A stretch of 64,000 nucleotides of DNA from Taxillus chinensis (Eukaryota; Streptophyta; Magnoliopsida; Santalales; Loranthaceae). The position numbers and the translations under genes were made by a program. Positions within the stretch are counted from its first letter, which is position 1, and every line of letters begins with the position of its first letter. The stretch spans positions 53,749,427 through 53,813,426 of the forward strand of contig CM042089.1 in the NCBI GenBank assembly GCA_023512835.1, given 5' to 3'. The notes under the pieces were generated by a model, which was given only the letters and a program-made list of their open reading frames with translations, was not told the origin of the DNA and made no database searches. Shown here in pieces: positions 35,376 through 47,481 of the stretch.

Positions 35376-37215
35376 GTCTCACAGCATGTCTTGTGTTTCA
35401 TTTCTACCTAATTACCTGTGCATGAACATAAGTATGACACTGTTAATTACGTCTATGTCTCCATGAAAATTAGTAATGGCTAAGTGTGATTCATGCATAT
35501 CTACTGCGGGAAAGTGAGAAATCACATGGATGAAACTTGCCACCTCTGAACCTGGTTCAAGTCTTTTGTGCAACCTGTCATGAATCCTCAAGTCTTGAGT
35601 GAAATGAGTGTAATTCCCATTATGTTAAATTAAATGATATTCCCACTACTAGTCATTTTATTCTGAGTGAATATCACCTGTGTGGTATTGCTTTCATTAA
35701 CTAGCAGGAACTATTGTATCTCATGGTACTGTTGGCTTGCACGGAAAGGATCCTCAATGATTTAATGCTCAAAGGATGACTGAGACTGTAGTATTTGAGA
35801 ATCATAAAAATCCTATTACTTAAGAAGAGCCACTACCTTTCACTAGAAAAAGACAAAGTGAAAAAGGCAAAAGCTAGACAATAGATTGACTGCCTATCTT
35901 AGGGGGAGTCCTCACTATTCTCCCAGTTTGTGTCTCTGTTAGAGTAATAGCTAGAGGTAAAATTGTATGATCATATGATTCAAAAAGAGATTGCGTTGAG
36001 CTCTGTCCTTGTAAAAAGGCTCATGAATAAGTGCTGAAAATTGGTGCTCTACAAAAGCAAAGAGACAACTCACGCAGACGATCTGAATGATCAATCTCCA
36101 AACTCTACCTATACTGTGTTGTAAATTAGACAAGGATAGAGTGTGTGTTCTGATTCTCAATAGGGCCATCTTGTCTCTCAAGTCATCTATGCTGAACTGA
36201 AAATCATTGTTGGATCAGGGTTGTGGTAAGATTCGGTTGACCATGAGCATACCAAACAGTGTAATTCTAGTTCCTGAATCAAACTCACATGCTGATCTGA
36301 GAGTGAGAGGGTGAGGCCTCCGCTGAGTGAGTTTTGCTAAATATGTGAGGAGACTCAGAATTCATGACTGGGTTGTTACAATTGATAAATCATGGTTTAC
36401 TGGTTGCTATGTTAACATAGTGATCATCTTCTTGCACAAGATGTAGTGTGATGAAGTACTTAGTCATTTCTAAGGTAAATGGAGAGTTGAATGGTAGTGA
36501 TGCAGTAGGCATACACGTAAACCAGGCATTACGGATGAAAGAAATCAAGTTCTGGATATGTAATTTCAATTCCACTCACAACACTGCTCATCATGAATAA
36601 TATGATGTGAATTGTCATATGCATCTCATGTGTGTTGTTAAGTGTTGAAAAGTCCAGAAAAATCTACCGCTCGCTAAATTTGCAGTCGACCTTGAAGCAA
36701 ACTACATTGAAGAACTGCGGGATCGAAGACTGCTGCTTCGAAGCCTCGAGGGTCGTAGCCTCGAAGCATCCTAATGCAGCTTCATAGAGTCGTAGTCCAA
36801 AGTATCGAAGCGAGACGGAGTTTGTCACTTACTACTCAAGCATCGCAGACACGTCAGCACGTCACTGTGCACTTAAAATGGGAGTTACACCGACTTAAGG
36901 GGTGACGTGGATTCATTGCTTGAATATTCCATCGGGTGGATCCGAATAATCAAATGACGGGTCAGAGAAAAGAACGCGGACCATGAGGACGAACTGACAG
37001 AGTGAGTGACTTCTACGATACACTTCTCAACTCACATATAAGTCACTGATAGAAACGGAGCTCAAAGGTCAGTTCGTCGTTTTCAAACTCGAACCCTAAC
37101 CCTAGAACTCTCTCTTTCTCTCTCTCTTCGATTCTGTCTCTTTCTCTCTCCCCTGACCAACTTCGAACCTTATAATATCTCTCTACGAGTGTCTCTTTCT
37201 CTCTCTACAAGCTCA
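35376..37215 (+). other. Spacer between pol and the third frame, with promoter-like end
   Basis: No reading frame of note. It contains AGGGGGAG purine boxes (35899) and a short CGAAGCCTCGAGGGTCGTAG-type block near 36750 that resembles the LTR repeat field. The last 180 bases look like a plant promoter and 5' UTR (separate entry). Confidence 0.6.
37035..37215 (+). promoter_or_regulatory. TATA-like box, telo-box and pyrimidine leader before the third frame
   Basis: CATATAAG at 37035-37042, the double telo-box AACCCTAACCCTAG at 37092-37105, then a CT-rich tract to about 37155 and an ATG at 37216. This order is typical of plant housekeeping-type promoters and 5' UTRs. It is unusual inside a retrotransposon, where the LTR normally drives everything. 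Promoter activity is inferred only. Confidence 0.5.
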
Positions 37216-40206
37216 ATGGCAGGACCAAGCTCATCGATGGCCGACGATCTACGCAACATCGTCCCGGGATTCATCATCGACTGGGAAGCCATAGGCGACG
37301 CTAAAGTCAGCTGGCTGGACGAGTTTAGAAACTGCCTCGATGAAACCGGTATTGCATCCATTTGCTCAGGGGTGCAAGACTTACTGATAAAAGATGTCTC
37401 AGAATTGTACGAGACCATGGCATTCGCTGGAGACGACCTGGTAGGAATTGTACATGGAGTGGAGGTTCGTATCTCTGCCGAAACAATCCGAGATGCACTT
37501 CCACTCCCAAAAGGTACCTTTGATCCTCTTCCTAGTCTTTCCAGAGAAGAGTGTAAGTCCTTTCTTGGGTACTCCAATCCTGGAAAGCAAGGTCGGGGAG
37601 CCCTGAAGATGGGTTTTTCCAGTCAGGCACTGGCGACTCTTATAGTCACAAGACAGTGCTTACTGTGTAAAAAGATGGCTCATGACTCTGCAAGTCATGA
37701 GCAGATGAAGATCATGTGCAGTGTTCTACAGGGAAGACGAGTAGACTGGGGAACACAGATACACTCTATGATCAAAAGCAAGAAGGGACACTTTGGACTT
37801 CTTCTCACCAAAGTCCTTAGGTTTCTGCACCCTGACGTATTCTGCAACAGGCCCTCAGTGCCACTGCCGACCAAATACATATTTAAAAGTATTTATAAGG
37901 ATGGTTGGCTGGAGATCAAGTCGATGAGGAGGACTGAGTCAGGTGCAAGAAGTCGTACAGGAGACACTGCCAGCTCTGTACGAGCCCCAGCTCGCATACC
38001 ACGACAGCCGGTTCGTGTCTCACAGACTTCTAGGGGCTCCTCTGCATCCGCCGCAACAGTACATATAACTAAAGTGGTGGAGAACATTGCCAGAACTCAT
38101 CTCCCCACTGATCCTGCACCTGAGGAGACCCCTACTGTCAAGCAGCCCAAGGATACTGCAGAAGCAAGAGAACCTGCAGTTGGAGGGCAGACACCACCAG
38201 CACAGGAAACCCCAGAGGATAGGGGTACTACACCTGTACTGTTGAGCACCCTTGGGGAGTCTTAGCTAGAAGAATTTTATATGGAATATGCCAAGGCTCA
38301 TATGACCCCTGCTGATCTACGAAAAGCATGGATCACTTTTGGTAAACAGATGGTAGATAGAGACCATTTGATTAATTGGTTTGTCGAGCAGGGTCTTGTA
38401 AGTATAGACCCAGTGGAAGCCGTATCAATGGTTGCCCCATCTCCCATCATGGTGGACTCACCTATCACATTTACTCCACATGATGCTGAGGTGGTAGGCA
38501 TTGTGGTAGAAGAGGTAGCAGAAGAAGAAGACACTCCTGGTGCTGCAGCCAGTGACTCCGATGGCGGATCTGTCCCACAAGTTCGTGAGACTGTGGAAGG
38601 GACTGCGATGGCCACACCATCTGTACATGTCGTTCCTCAGGTGGCCACTCAGGTGAGTGAAGAGTTTGCAGCCAATATTCCAATGGCTATTCCAGTACCA
38701 GCTGCGTCCCACTCACGTTCTCTGACGGCTGAAGAAGCAGATCTTCTGGCCAGCAAGGTCATTGAGAAACTAATCTCCTCTGGCATCCTTAAGACATCAG
38801 TTTCTCAAGCCTTTGAAGAACGACTGGCTACTATGGAGTCCAGCATGGAAGAGGTACGAATGCAAGTTGAATCATCAGACCGTACCCTCGATAAAGTGCA
38901 GCAAGAAGTGACATCACTCACAAGTGCAGCCACAGATGGATTTAGACATCTGGAGGAGCACTGTGAAGACCTCAAGGGGGCTTACCAGAGACAATACAAA
39001 GGACTCAGTACAACTTTGGGAGCTATTCTGTCCGAATGTCATCATTTTGCCAGTGGTGAAATATCTCTGACTGTCAAAAATACACTCCCACAGGCATCCG
39101 ACCGACCTACACCTGAACCAGTTGATACTCCACAGCCAGCCGTACCGTCTCCGAGTCACTCTCAACCTACTACTACTTACATGCGAGGGAGAAAGTGAGC
39201 ACACAGAACCACAGTCATCTCAGATTCTGATGATGATGATGATGTTCCCATTGCAACCCGCATGAAGAAGCTGCCGACTTCTCCTTACCAAACATCCTCT
39301 TCCACTCAGCCAGGCCCCTCAACTTCACATCCAAGTACCGCTGAGTACACCATGCCTGCTTCACCTACCAAACCAACCACTACCACTGCTGACCAACCTT
39401 TAGCCCCACCTCGCATAGTAACTACTGGAGGCACCTCAGCTGAACTGGTTGCGTTCAACACCTATATTGTTGGGGATACCACTGCGAGGACCTGCGGCTA
39501 TGAAGCCTTCTTCACCGGATCTGATCTTTGTCGACTATTCCATGACGGTGAAGAAATGGATAACATAGAGATGACTCAATTGATCTTCGCCCAGAAGTCC
39601 TTTCTCGAGAAGCTACCTCTCCACATTCGCAGGGATACCAGGATGGAACTCTATTTGCCGATCATGTAGGCTCAGCTGCTCGAGGATTCAGTAATGATCG
39701 AGATTATACAGGGTTGCCAATATGCAAACTCCTTCCGTCCCTGGAATGAGGTAGATCATATGCTTATTCCCTACTTGTCCACATCCCCGCACTGGTTTCT
39801 TCTCGACCTTGATTTCAAGAACCAACGGATCGTCATCTTCGACTCCAAACCTAGTACCTTACTACTCCATCGGCATGAACAACTGCGTGAATTCGATCGC
39901 ACTCTCACCCGTGTCATACAGGGGTATTCGCATGGGTGTGGTGGTTATCATCTCTCCAAACCGATGGACATCACACGAGTCAAGCAAGGCGTTCCTGCTC
40001 AGGATGATGCTCACAGCTGCGGCTTTTATGTTTGCCATTACATCCGCATCCTGATTACCAACGGGTTCCCAGCTCTCGTGCCTGAATTTGATCGTGTGAG
40101 CAGTCGAGCGGCCTCGTTACACTTGACTCCTGCTCAACTCCTACGCGAGCAAGCTGCTGTTTTTCTATTTATACAGAGTGTCTTGTACTCTGAATTTAAC
40201 CCATAA
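37216..40206 (+). pseudogene. Third frame: plant-transposon-like N-domain, coiled coil and Ulp1/C48-type protease, broken
   Basis: The ATG at 37216 opens one frame of about 1000 codons to the TAA at 40204-40206, with three in-frame stops (TAG 38263, TGA 39196, TAG 39667) and no frameshift. The N-terminal third (about 37216-37930) resembles the domain often annotated as putative plant transposon protein. A proline/threonine-rich linker follows, then a helical coiled coil (about 38720-39050), an acidic DSDDDDD stretch and a C-terminal protease-like domain. The last has His in SPHWFLLDLD (39790), Asp in IVIFDSK (39841), Gln (40000) and Cys in HSCGFYVCHY (40018), with Gln six residues before Cys. 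This is the full Ulp1/SENP catalytic layout. Ulp1 enzymes remove SUMO from proteins. The position after pol is where SIRE elements carry an env-like frame. Confidence 0.8.
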
Positions 40207-40615
40207 CTGTCCTGTACTCTAATTCCCTGTACACTGTATTTCTTGCTTTTCACTTTTCTGTGTACTTACTATTTATTCGTTATCTTTTCTGTCTGTCTTT
40301 GCTATGCTGTTGCTGTTCTGTGCTACCTTTCCTTGCTCCCATACGGTTTATGTTCTGGTGCTTGTTCCTCACCCCAGAAAGGGGGAGTATTTCTCAAGGG
40401 GAGCAAGTTCGTAGGGGGAGTTATCTTTGACAGGAGCCAGCTAACACAAATTTTCATGCCTATGGGGGAGAGGAGTATGTATTTTTGAAAATTTAAACTC
40501 CTCTATTCTTTACATGCAAAGATCTCTTCTAATTAATTCAAAATTGCCCATCAAACTCGTAGTCTCAGACTTCATGTATTTACCCATGGTCAGCTTACAT
40601 TAAATAGGCGGAGAT
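40207..40615 (+). other. 3' non-coding region with purine boxes before the 3' LTR
   Basis: Several purine runs (AGAAAGGGGGAG near 40376, TAGGGGGAG near 40413, GGGGGAGAGGAG near 40463) precede the LTR. The bases directly before the LTR are AAATAGGCGGAGAT. This fits the polypurine-tract region of SIRE-like elements, with the exact priming site uncertain. Confidence 0.6.
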
Positions 40616-42644
40616 TGTTGGAAATATAGGATTTGATGAAGCTGCCAAAATATAGTCTAAGTCTGGAGACTCGAAGAACCGAAGGTCGTAGGGTCGAAGA
40701 GTCGAAGTTCGTAGAAGTGAAACCATCATAGGACGTATTGGCAAGAGACTCGTAGACTCGTAGAGTCTAGAGACTCAAGGCGAAACAATGATAGAACATG
40801 GCGACTCGTAGATCTAGGGTCGAAGGTCATAGAGTCACAGTACGGAAAAGAGAGTGTTACTGTAAGTGTCAATAAGCTCGGAGACTCGTAGAGTCGAAGA
40901 AGTGTTAAGAACAGTAACCAAAGCTAAATGACTCGTAGACTCGTAGAGTCCCTATAAATACTTAAGTCAATTAACAGAACTTCAATTATCACTAGACTCG
41001 AAGACTTGTTGAGTCGTAGGGTTGAAACCTTTGAACACTGTTAAGAAAATAGGACTCGTAGACTCGTAGATCGAAAGTCCAAAGTCGAAGCCTTCGAACA
41101 GTGTAAAGAAAACCAGACTCGTAGACTCGTAGATTGAAAGTCGTAGAGTCGAAGCCGTCGAACACAGTTAAGAAAACTGGACTCGTAGACTCGTAGGTTG
41201 AAGGTCGAAGAGTCGATCCTATAAAGACTGGAAAACAAATGAAACTGTAACTCAAGGGTTGTAGAGTTATAGACTCGTAGACTCAAGGGACACAGTCACT
41301 ATAGAGAAATTGCCACACTTCCAGACTCGGAGATCGATGACGGAGAGTTGTAGCTATAGGGTCGTAGCTATACAGGAACTCAGTTTATGAGCCTCTGAAA
41401 TGCTAAGGAAGAAAAGCGAAGTTGAAGACTCGTAGAGTCGAAGATTTTTAGACCACTTAGTCAAATATAGTAAACTGAGAGACCCGAAGATCATAGACCC
41501 GCAGAACTAGAGTCGTAGACTCGTAGCTACAATAACAGGTTGATTAGCTGAACTCGAAGAAGTCACTCTAAGCGCCATTCGAAGAGTCGGAGACTCACAG
41601 AGTCGTAGACTTCAGTTAATAGAGTGACACAAAAGACTAATCCAACCTAAACTCTAGCCTCGGAGACTTGAAGATATGAGTCGTAGACTTGCAGAAACGC
41701 GGTAAAGCCTGAAGCAAACTTTCACCACTTTCGACAGGTTCTAACTAAAATCTTTGAGTCACCGAACCTACGAGGCATCTACCTTCGAGGCAAACTTACA
41801 ACCCTAAACATAACCACTTAGTGATATTAACGATATTGTTAGCTAGGGTTTGTACAGCAAGTCTACGCCGTCCCGAGCAGTTGAGCGCATTAATGACACA
41901 TTAATTGTTGCCAACTACCATCCACGGATGAACGGCCAAGATCGACTACATGCCAAATACGCAGTATGGGCATCTGATCTTCAAATCAAAGCAGATCAAC
42001 CCATCCCCTGACATTCCGCATTTTCAGTGGCGGGAAGTCAGTCTGTCGGGATGGATATCTTGGCGCACGAGCACTTTAATCTTAAAAATATATCTCACAC
42101 ACACTTAATGACAAAATCAAGAGTTTAACCTCTCTCTCAAAAGAACGAAACACACAGAACACAAGATATTGGTTCTGATGGACTTAGAGAAAAATAATCC
42201 TTGGCAGAACTAACAAGATAAGGTGTTCCAACACGAGAGTGAGAGACTAAGAGAGAACTCTGAGATGTGCTGTGCGCCGTGGTGAATCAAGAACAAGAGA
42301 GTAATCCATCTGATTATTCAAGAATCTTTTGTTCATCAAAGATCTAGCACTTCCATTAAGTCTAATCTCTGTGTTGTTTTCCACACATCGATCTATCATA
42401 AACCATCACTTTCATAATTGAGATCTTTCGAGAAAAGAGCATTTACTCTCTTCTCAATTTTGTCTGATAGTTCATCATCACTCACGTTATTGCTCACAAA
42501 ACTCCTGCCATCTTCTCCATAAATACTTCTATGATAGTGATCTATAGAGGAATCCAAAACCAGCTAACAGCCTAGCTTCCGCAAACGAAGAAAGTCTATT
42601 CACCCCCCCCCCCCCCCCACTCTAGACTCACTTTGGGACCTACA
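40616..42644 (+). repeat. 3' LTR of the copia element
   Basis: Same start and end as the 5' LTR. It carries TATAAATA at 40953, the GACTCGTAG field and a poly-C tract of 18 bases just before the end (the 5' LTR has the run broken by one G). The GACTA duplication follows. Confidence 0.95.
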
Positions 42645-42649
42645 GACTA

Positions 42650-43219
42650 CATCGCGGGTGCTGTCTCAAATATGCAACCCTGTATAGTCATACATCAAGG
42701 GTAATCTTGTACTTTCCCATACATCAACAGGCATACAATAGGTCAAACAGTCATACAAACATCATATGATAAACAGTGTGTAATACAACTGTACACGGAC
42801 CCTTGTTTGGGATATCACACAAAATAATACAGAATACAGTACTATATCATACATTAGACTAATGGGCACGTCCTCCTAGAAGAAAGTCCTCCACTAGTGT
42901 CGGGTCATACTTGAAAAGGGGAAAGAACAAGTAGGGGTGAGTGACAAGCTCAGTAGGTGACCCTAATCCTCCACATCATGCAAACATACAAGTTTATACG
43001 ATATGCTCTGTGTACTCGTGCACTGTGTAGTGTGCACAATCATCAGGACTCAGCCTGCAAATAAACATCAGGACTCAACTTGCCCACACAGGACAGCTTG
43101 TCCACGATCCTCAATAGGATCCTAGCTCAGGGCACTAAGCCCTAGCTCCACGAGATCAACGGCTCAAGAACTCAACGGCTCAACATGATCCTCAATAGGA
43201 TCTCAGCTCAGGGCACTCA
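42650..43219 (-). repeat. LTR fragment, right part, after the copia insertion
   Basis: It resumes with CATCGCGGGTGCTGTCTC and matches the solo LTR from 18286 onward, including the CTCAGTAGGT box and the GATCCTCAATAGGATC units. It is cut at 43219, where another LTR begins (TGTCACGCCCC). The rest of this LTR lies outside the window or is lost. Confidence 0.85.
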
Positions 43220-43568
43220 TGTCACGCCCCGAATTTCCAACTCGAGGAAACCGGTTCGTGACTCCCCTTTACCCACCCGGTGGACAAGGGATAGATGTAT
43301 AAAATCCAACACATTCATAATAATCCACAATAAATAGCAAAAAGTCAAACCACTTATCTTTATTAAGTTCCAAAATCCATTACATCATCTCCAATTGGAG
43401 TTACAATAGTCTCAACATAACATTTGATAAAACACTCAAATAACAAAAGGAGTAAAGCCACAAGGCAGAAAGTCTTCCACCTTGGTGTTCCCACCTAACG
43501 CCTGCAGGTCCCTGTGAAGAAAACAAACACAGTAGGAAGGGTGAGCAACCATAGCTCAGTAGGGATCA
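43220..43568 (-). repeat. LTR fragment, left part, of an older minus-strand element
   Basis: Starts TGTCACGCCCCGAATTTCC and contains the GGGTGAGC-CTCAGTAGG box shared by the LTRs here. It stops at GATCA (43564-43568), the target site of the + strand element. It resumes at 62570. Confidence 0.8.
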
Positions 43569-44084
43569 TGTAAGGATCCGTATATGTGTTAGCATAACTT
43601 CTAATCTATATTTGATGTTAAGAATATTATTTTGAGAATGTAGCCATTAATATGATCGTTTTGACTATATTTGGGCCTAATTTGAGGTCCAGAAGCCTCC
43701 ATGGGTTATTTAGTAATTTTTGGGAGTTAAATTGAGGGTTAATAAGTGAAAAATAGAATTTAGGAGGGCTTTTTGGAAATTATTAAAAAGGAGGATTTAA
43801 TTAAAAATAAGGTTTTGGGGTTTTATTATTCATTATAACTTTGTTTTGAGAAACCCTAGCCGTCAGAGGAGAGTTCATAGTGTTCTTCGTCGCTCTTCGC
43901 CGATTCTAGACTGTTCTTGCGAGTTTAATTCCTTTGGAAGGCAAGAGGTAGGTGATTTCTTAATCTTTTGCTGTTCTATTGCATCAACGCGGATTGTTAG
44001 GGAGAAATACAGATTTCTTGGTAATTGTATGCAAATATATATATGTATATATATATATACATCTAGATTAAGCTTTGTTAGATA

Positions 44085-44130
<46 letters not shown>

Positions 44131-45122
44131 CGAATTCTCTCCCCCTCCCCTTTCTTTTTTCTTCTCCCGACCGAAATTTTTTTCCCATCTAATTGATTCT
44201 TTTCCTTCACAATCCTATCTACCTATTATTATTATTAGAAGGACGTTTGCCAGGCCATCCGGCCTGGCCTTGTTTCCGCACGACATGGGCCACCAGGCTG
44301 TGTCGTCTGACAGCCTGGTCAGTAGCAGGGTGGCCCTGCCGCGTCTTCTTGGGCGGGCGGGGGGCTGTATATATATATATATATATATAAAATTTATATT
44401 AATATCGTTAGAGTTTTGAGATTAAATATTAATTTGGGCTTGATATTGTTGGTTTAACAATACAAATACTGCATAGGTTAAAATATGTTAGTTTAATAAT
44501 ATAAATATTGTTAGGCTTGAGATTATTAATTCGACATTGAAAATATTATTGTAGCGTGATATTATTAACTTGACGTTAAAAGTATTATTTGTGGCTTAAT
44601 ATTATTAATTTGATAAAGTGTGTGTATATATATATATCATTTATGGTACGCTATCACTGGTCGGGTGATCTAAATGTTTAGTGGGGCTGTTGTATTGAAT
44701 ATTAAATTATTAAAAAAATTCTATTTATCGACTTTATGTGTAGAATTGGTGGTGGAGTTGGTTGGGTTAACCTCGGGTCCCACATAGGGTAGGCAAGAGG
44801 CCGCGGGTCCTCTATGTGGTTGGTTAACCTAGGTTCCATATGTGGCAGGTTGTCATTGGGGACACCATAGGTCCCACATATGGCTGTTTGATAGTGATTG
44901 GGATCCTTGGTGTTGGTTGCGGGAATCCAGTGGATGGTTGGATCATTCGGTGTGTACCCTTAACGAATGAAATGTAATGTGTATGATGTTATATTTTGTG
45001 ATTGAATGTGAACTTATTGTGATAGAGTAGAACACTACACTGGCACAAGCATACACTGACCATGTAGACTTAGGATTTCTTATTATAGGATGGTGAGGAG
45101 ATGGAGATCACCTACCTGGGCA
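43569..45122 (+). repeat. 5' LTR of the + strand LARD, first part
   Basis: Starts TGTAAGGATCCG. It contains a telo-box (AAACCCTAG, 43852), an AGAG-GTAGGTGATT donor-like site near 43945, (TA)n arrays at 44036-44060 and 44093-44127, and two perfect hairpins at 44249-44319. It is interrupted at GGGCA (45118-45122). Confidence 0.92.
44249..44319. other. Pair of perfect hairpins in the LARD LTR
   Basis: Hairpin 1 has arms GCCAGGCC and GGCCTGGC around ATCC (44249-44268). Hairpin 2 has arms ACCAGGCTGT and ACAGCCTGGT around an 8-base loop (44292-44319). Equivalent pairs occur at 61252-61322, 46770-46840 and 54745-54815. Confidence 0.85.
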
Positions 45123-47481
45123 TGTGACGCCCCCAAATTCTAAAAATTACAGAACCAGGAATGCGACTTTCCCACGTCCACTCCAGGGGTCGAGGGGTTA
45201 GTGACTGATCCATTCCTGTACAATACTACAACAGGGGGTAGAATTGTATACTCCGATGAATTAAATTCAAAATTTATTTTTAAAAAAAACATGACAATGC
45301 AATCAATTCTCATAAATGTCCAGTACCCAAAATCACTCACAAATAAGTTCCACCAAAAGGTTCATACAACTGTCAAGGACCCAAGTCTGGAATAAGAAAT
45401 AATAACATCAATCATGTTTTACAAAATCCATAAACCAAGTTATTACAGAATTTAAAACAAACAAAAATTAGCTTCGGACCAACCTCTAGCGAATGAGTCG
45501 ATACCTGAAACATGTCAACAAAGTAGGGGTGAGCACAAATGCCCAGTAGGTGATCTCCATCTCCTCACTATCCTATAACATGAATTCCTAAGTCTACATG
45601 ATCGGTGTATGCTTGTGCCAGTGTAGTGTCCTACTTTATCACAATAAGCTTACATTCAATCACAAAATATAATATCACACACATTACATTTCATTCATTA
45701 AGGGTACACACCAAACAATCCAACCATCCAGGAGATTCCCACATCCAGCTCCAAGGATCCCAGTCATTACCAGATAGCCATATGTGGGACCTGTGGTATC
45801 CTTAACGACAACCTGCCACATATGGGACCTCATTTAACCAGCCACATAGGGGACCTGTGGACTCTTGCCAGCCCTATGTGGGACCTGCGGTTAACCCAAC
45901 CAACTCCACCACTAATTCCACATATAATCAATAAATAGAATATTCCAACAGTCAAAATTCAATACAACAGCCTTACAAAATATTTAATTCATCAATCTGG
46001 CACTAATCACAAATAATATATATATATATATATATAGATATACATACATATATAAATATTCATCAAACATCCAACACCTTAAATATCAATTAAGTAATAT
46101 TAAGCTACATACAAGTAATATTTAAATGCCAAATTTCTAATATTGAACTACAAAAAATATTTCTAGTGTCAGACTATAAATATCAAGCCACAAACAATGC
46201 TTCTAATATCAAACTATTAATGTCAAGCCTCCGACAATATTTTAGATTAGAAATTAATAATATCAAGCTTTAAGTAATACTTCATATTATTAAACTATAA
46301 TATCAAACTCAAGCACTATTTTCATTATTAAACTAACAATATCATAATTCTTGTTTGACCTTGCTATTGGAATGGTATCAATGAAATGTTATTTTTACTA
46401 CTAAATCAAATTAAATTAAATTTATCTATATATCTTGATAATTATCAAAATACACATATTTAATACCATGCACGATTTCATAATAATGCATGGATTTAAT
46501 GCACGAATTTATTACCCACATATATTAACTATTGACACGCATGACTTAATTCCCATAATCAAATAAGCCCCCCTTTTTTAAAAAAATCTGACACTAAAAA
46601 AAAGATGCCTTTTTCTTTCACTGCCACGAAACCACGCATGTAAAGATGCCCCCATTTTTGATTAAGAGAAAATTAAATAAAATAAAACAAAACCCTTATG
46701 CTGCATTGGATCGAACGGATTGTGGAGGCAGGAACGTATAGGCCGCCGCCCCCCGTCATGGAGATGCTAACCAGGCTGTCATTCGACATCCTGGTGTGCT
46801 GCTGCTGCCGCATGGAAGAAACTAGGCCAATTGGCCTGGTACGGGTAGAAATTAATAATAACTAATTAGAATATGATAAAAGGGATTACAGGTGCAGTAG
46901 CTCGTCTAAGGATTCAGAACCGGTCGAATCACGATGCACTGCAACAATCGCCCAGCCGTATGTATATACACGTAAATGAATATATTTATATAAATACATA
47001 CATATCCAAACATTTATGTATATATATATATATATTCTAACAGTTTGTGTTCGTGCAATAGAATAACGAGGAATCAAGAATCACCTACCTCTTGCCTTCC
47101 GAAGGGATTAAACTCACAAGAACAGTCTAGAATCGGCGAAGAACGATGAAGAACGCGAAGAACACTAAGAACTCTCCTCCAACGGCTAGGGTTTCTCAAA
47201 ATAAAGTTATAATAAATAATAAAACCCTTAAACCCTATTTTTAATTAAAATTCGTCCTCCTCTTTTATAATTTCCAAAAAGCCCTCCTAAATTTTATTTT
47301 TCATTTATTAACGCTCAATTTAACTCCCAAAAATTACTAAATAACCCCTAAAGGCTTCTGGACCTCAAATTAGGCCCAAATATAGTTAAAACGATTGTAT
47401 TAATGGCCACATTCTCAAAATAACTTTCTTAACATCAAATATAGATTATAAGTTATGCTAACACATATACGAATCCTTACA
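45123..47481 (-). repeat. 3' LTR of the nested minus-strand LARD
   Basis: On the plus strand it starts TGTGACGCCCCC and ends CGAATCCTTACA. It carries the hairpin pair at 46770-46840 with one mismatch in each stem, (TA)n at 46018-46035 and 47018-47034, and the same donor-like site in reverse near 47085. Confidence 0.92.

Larger units (their letters stand above)
20616..42644 (+). mobile_element. 22-kb Ty1/copia (SIRE/Maximus-type) element with duplicated gag-pol and a Ulp1-like third frame
   Basis: Two roughly 2.03-kb LTRs (20616-22648, 40616-42644) are flanked by a perfect 5-bp duplication GACTA (20611-20615, 42645-42649). Inside, in order: primer site, gag-pol copy 1 (22700-29543), gag-pol copy 2 (29544-35375), a 1.8-kb spacer, a third frame (37216-40206) and a purine-rich region. 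Domain order protease, integrase, reverse transcriptase, RNase H is Ty1/copia. The size, long LTRs, coiled-coil gag extension with a second zinc knuckle and extra 3' frame fit the SIRE/Maximus lineage. All frames carry stops. A solo LTR of a related family is inserted at 25479. The two LTRs differ by roughly 3 percent plus a 9-10 bp indel over the first 370 bases. Confidence 0.95.

Noticed and set aside
43846..44419. Frames giving Tyr-Ile-rich peptides
   Set aside because: They are produced by (TA)n arrays in the LARD LTR. Equivalent frames at 46886, 54848 and 60846 are the same LTR copies.
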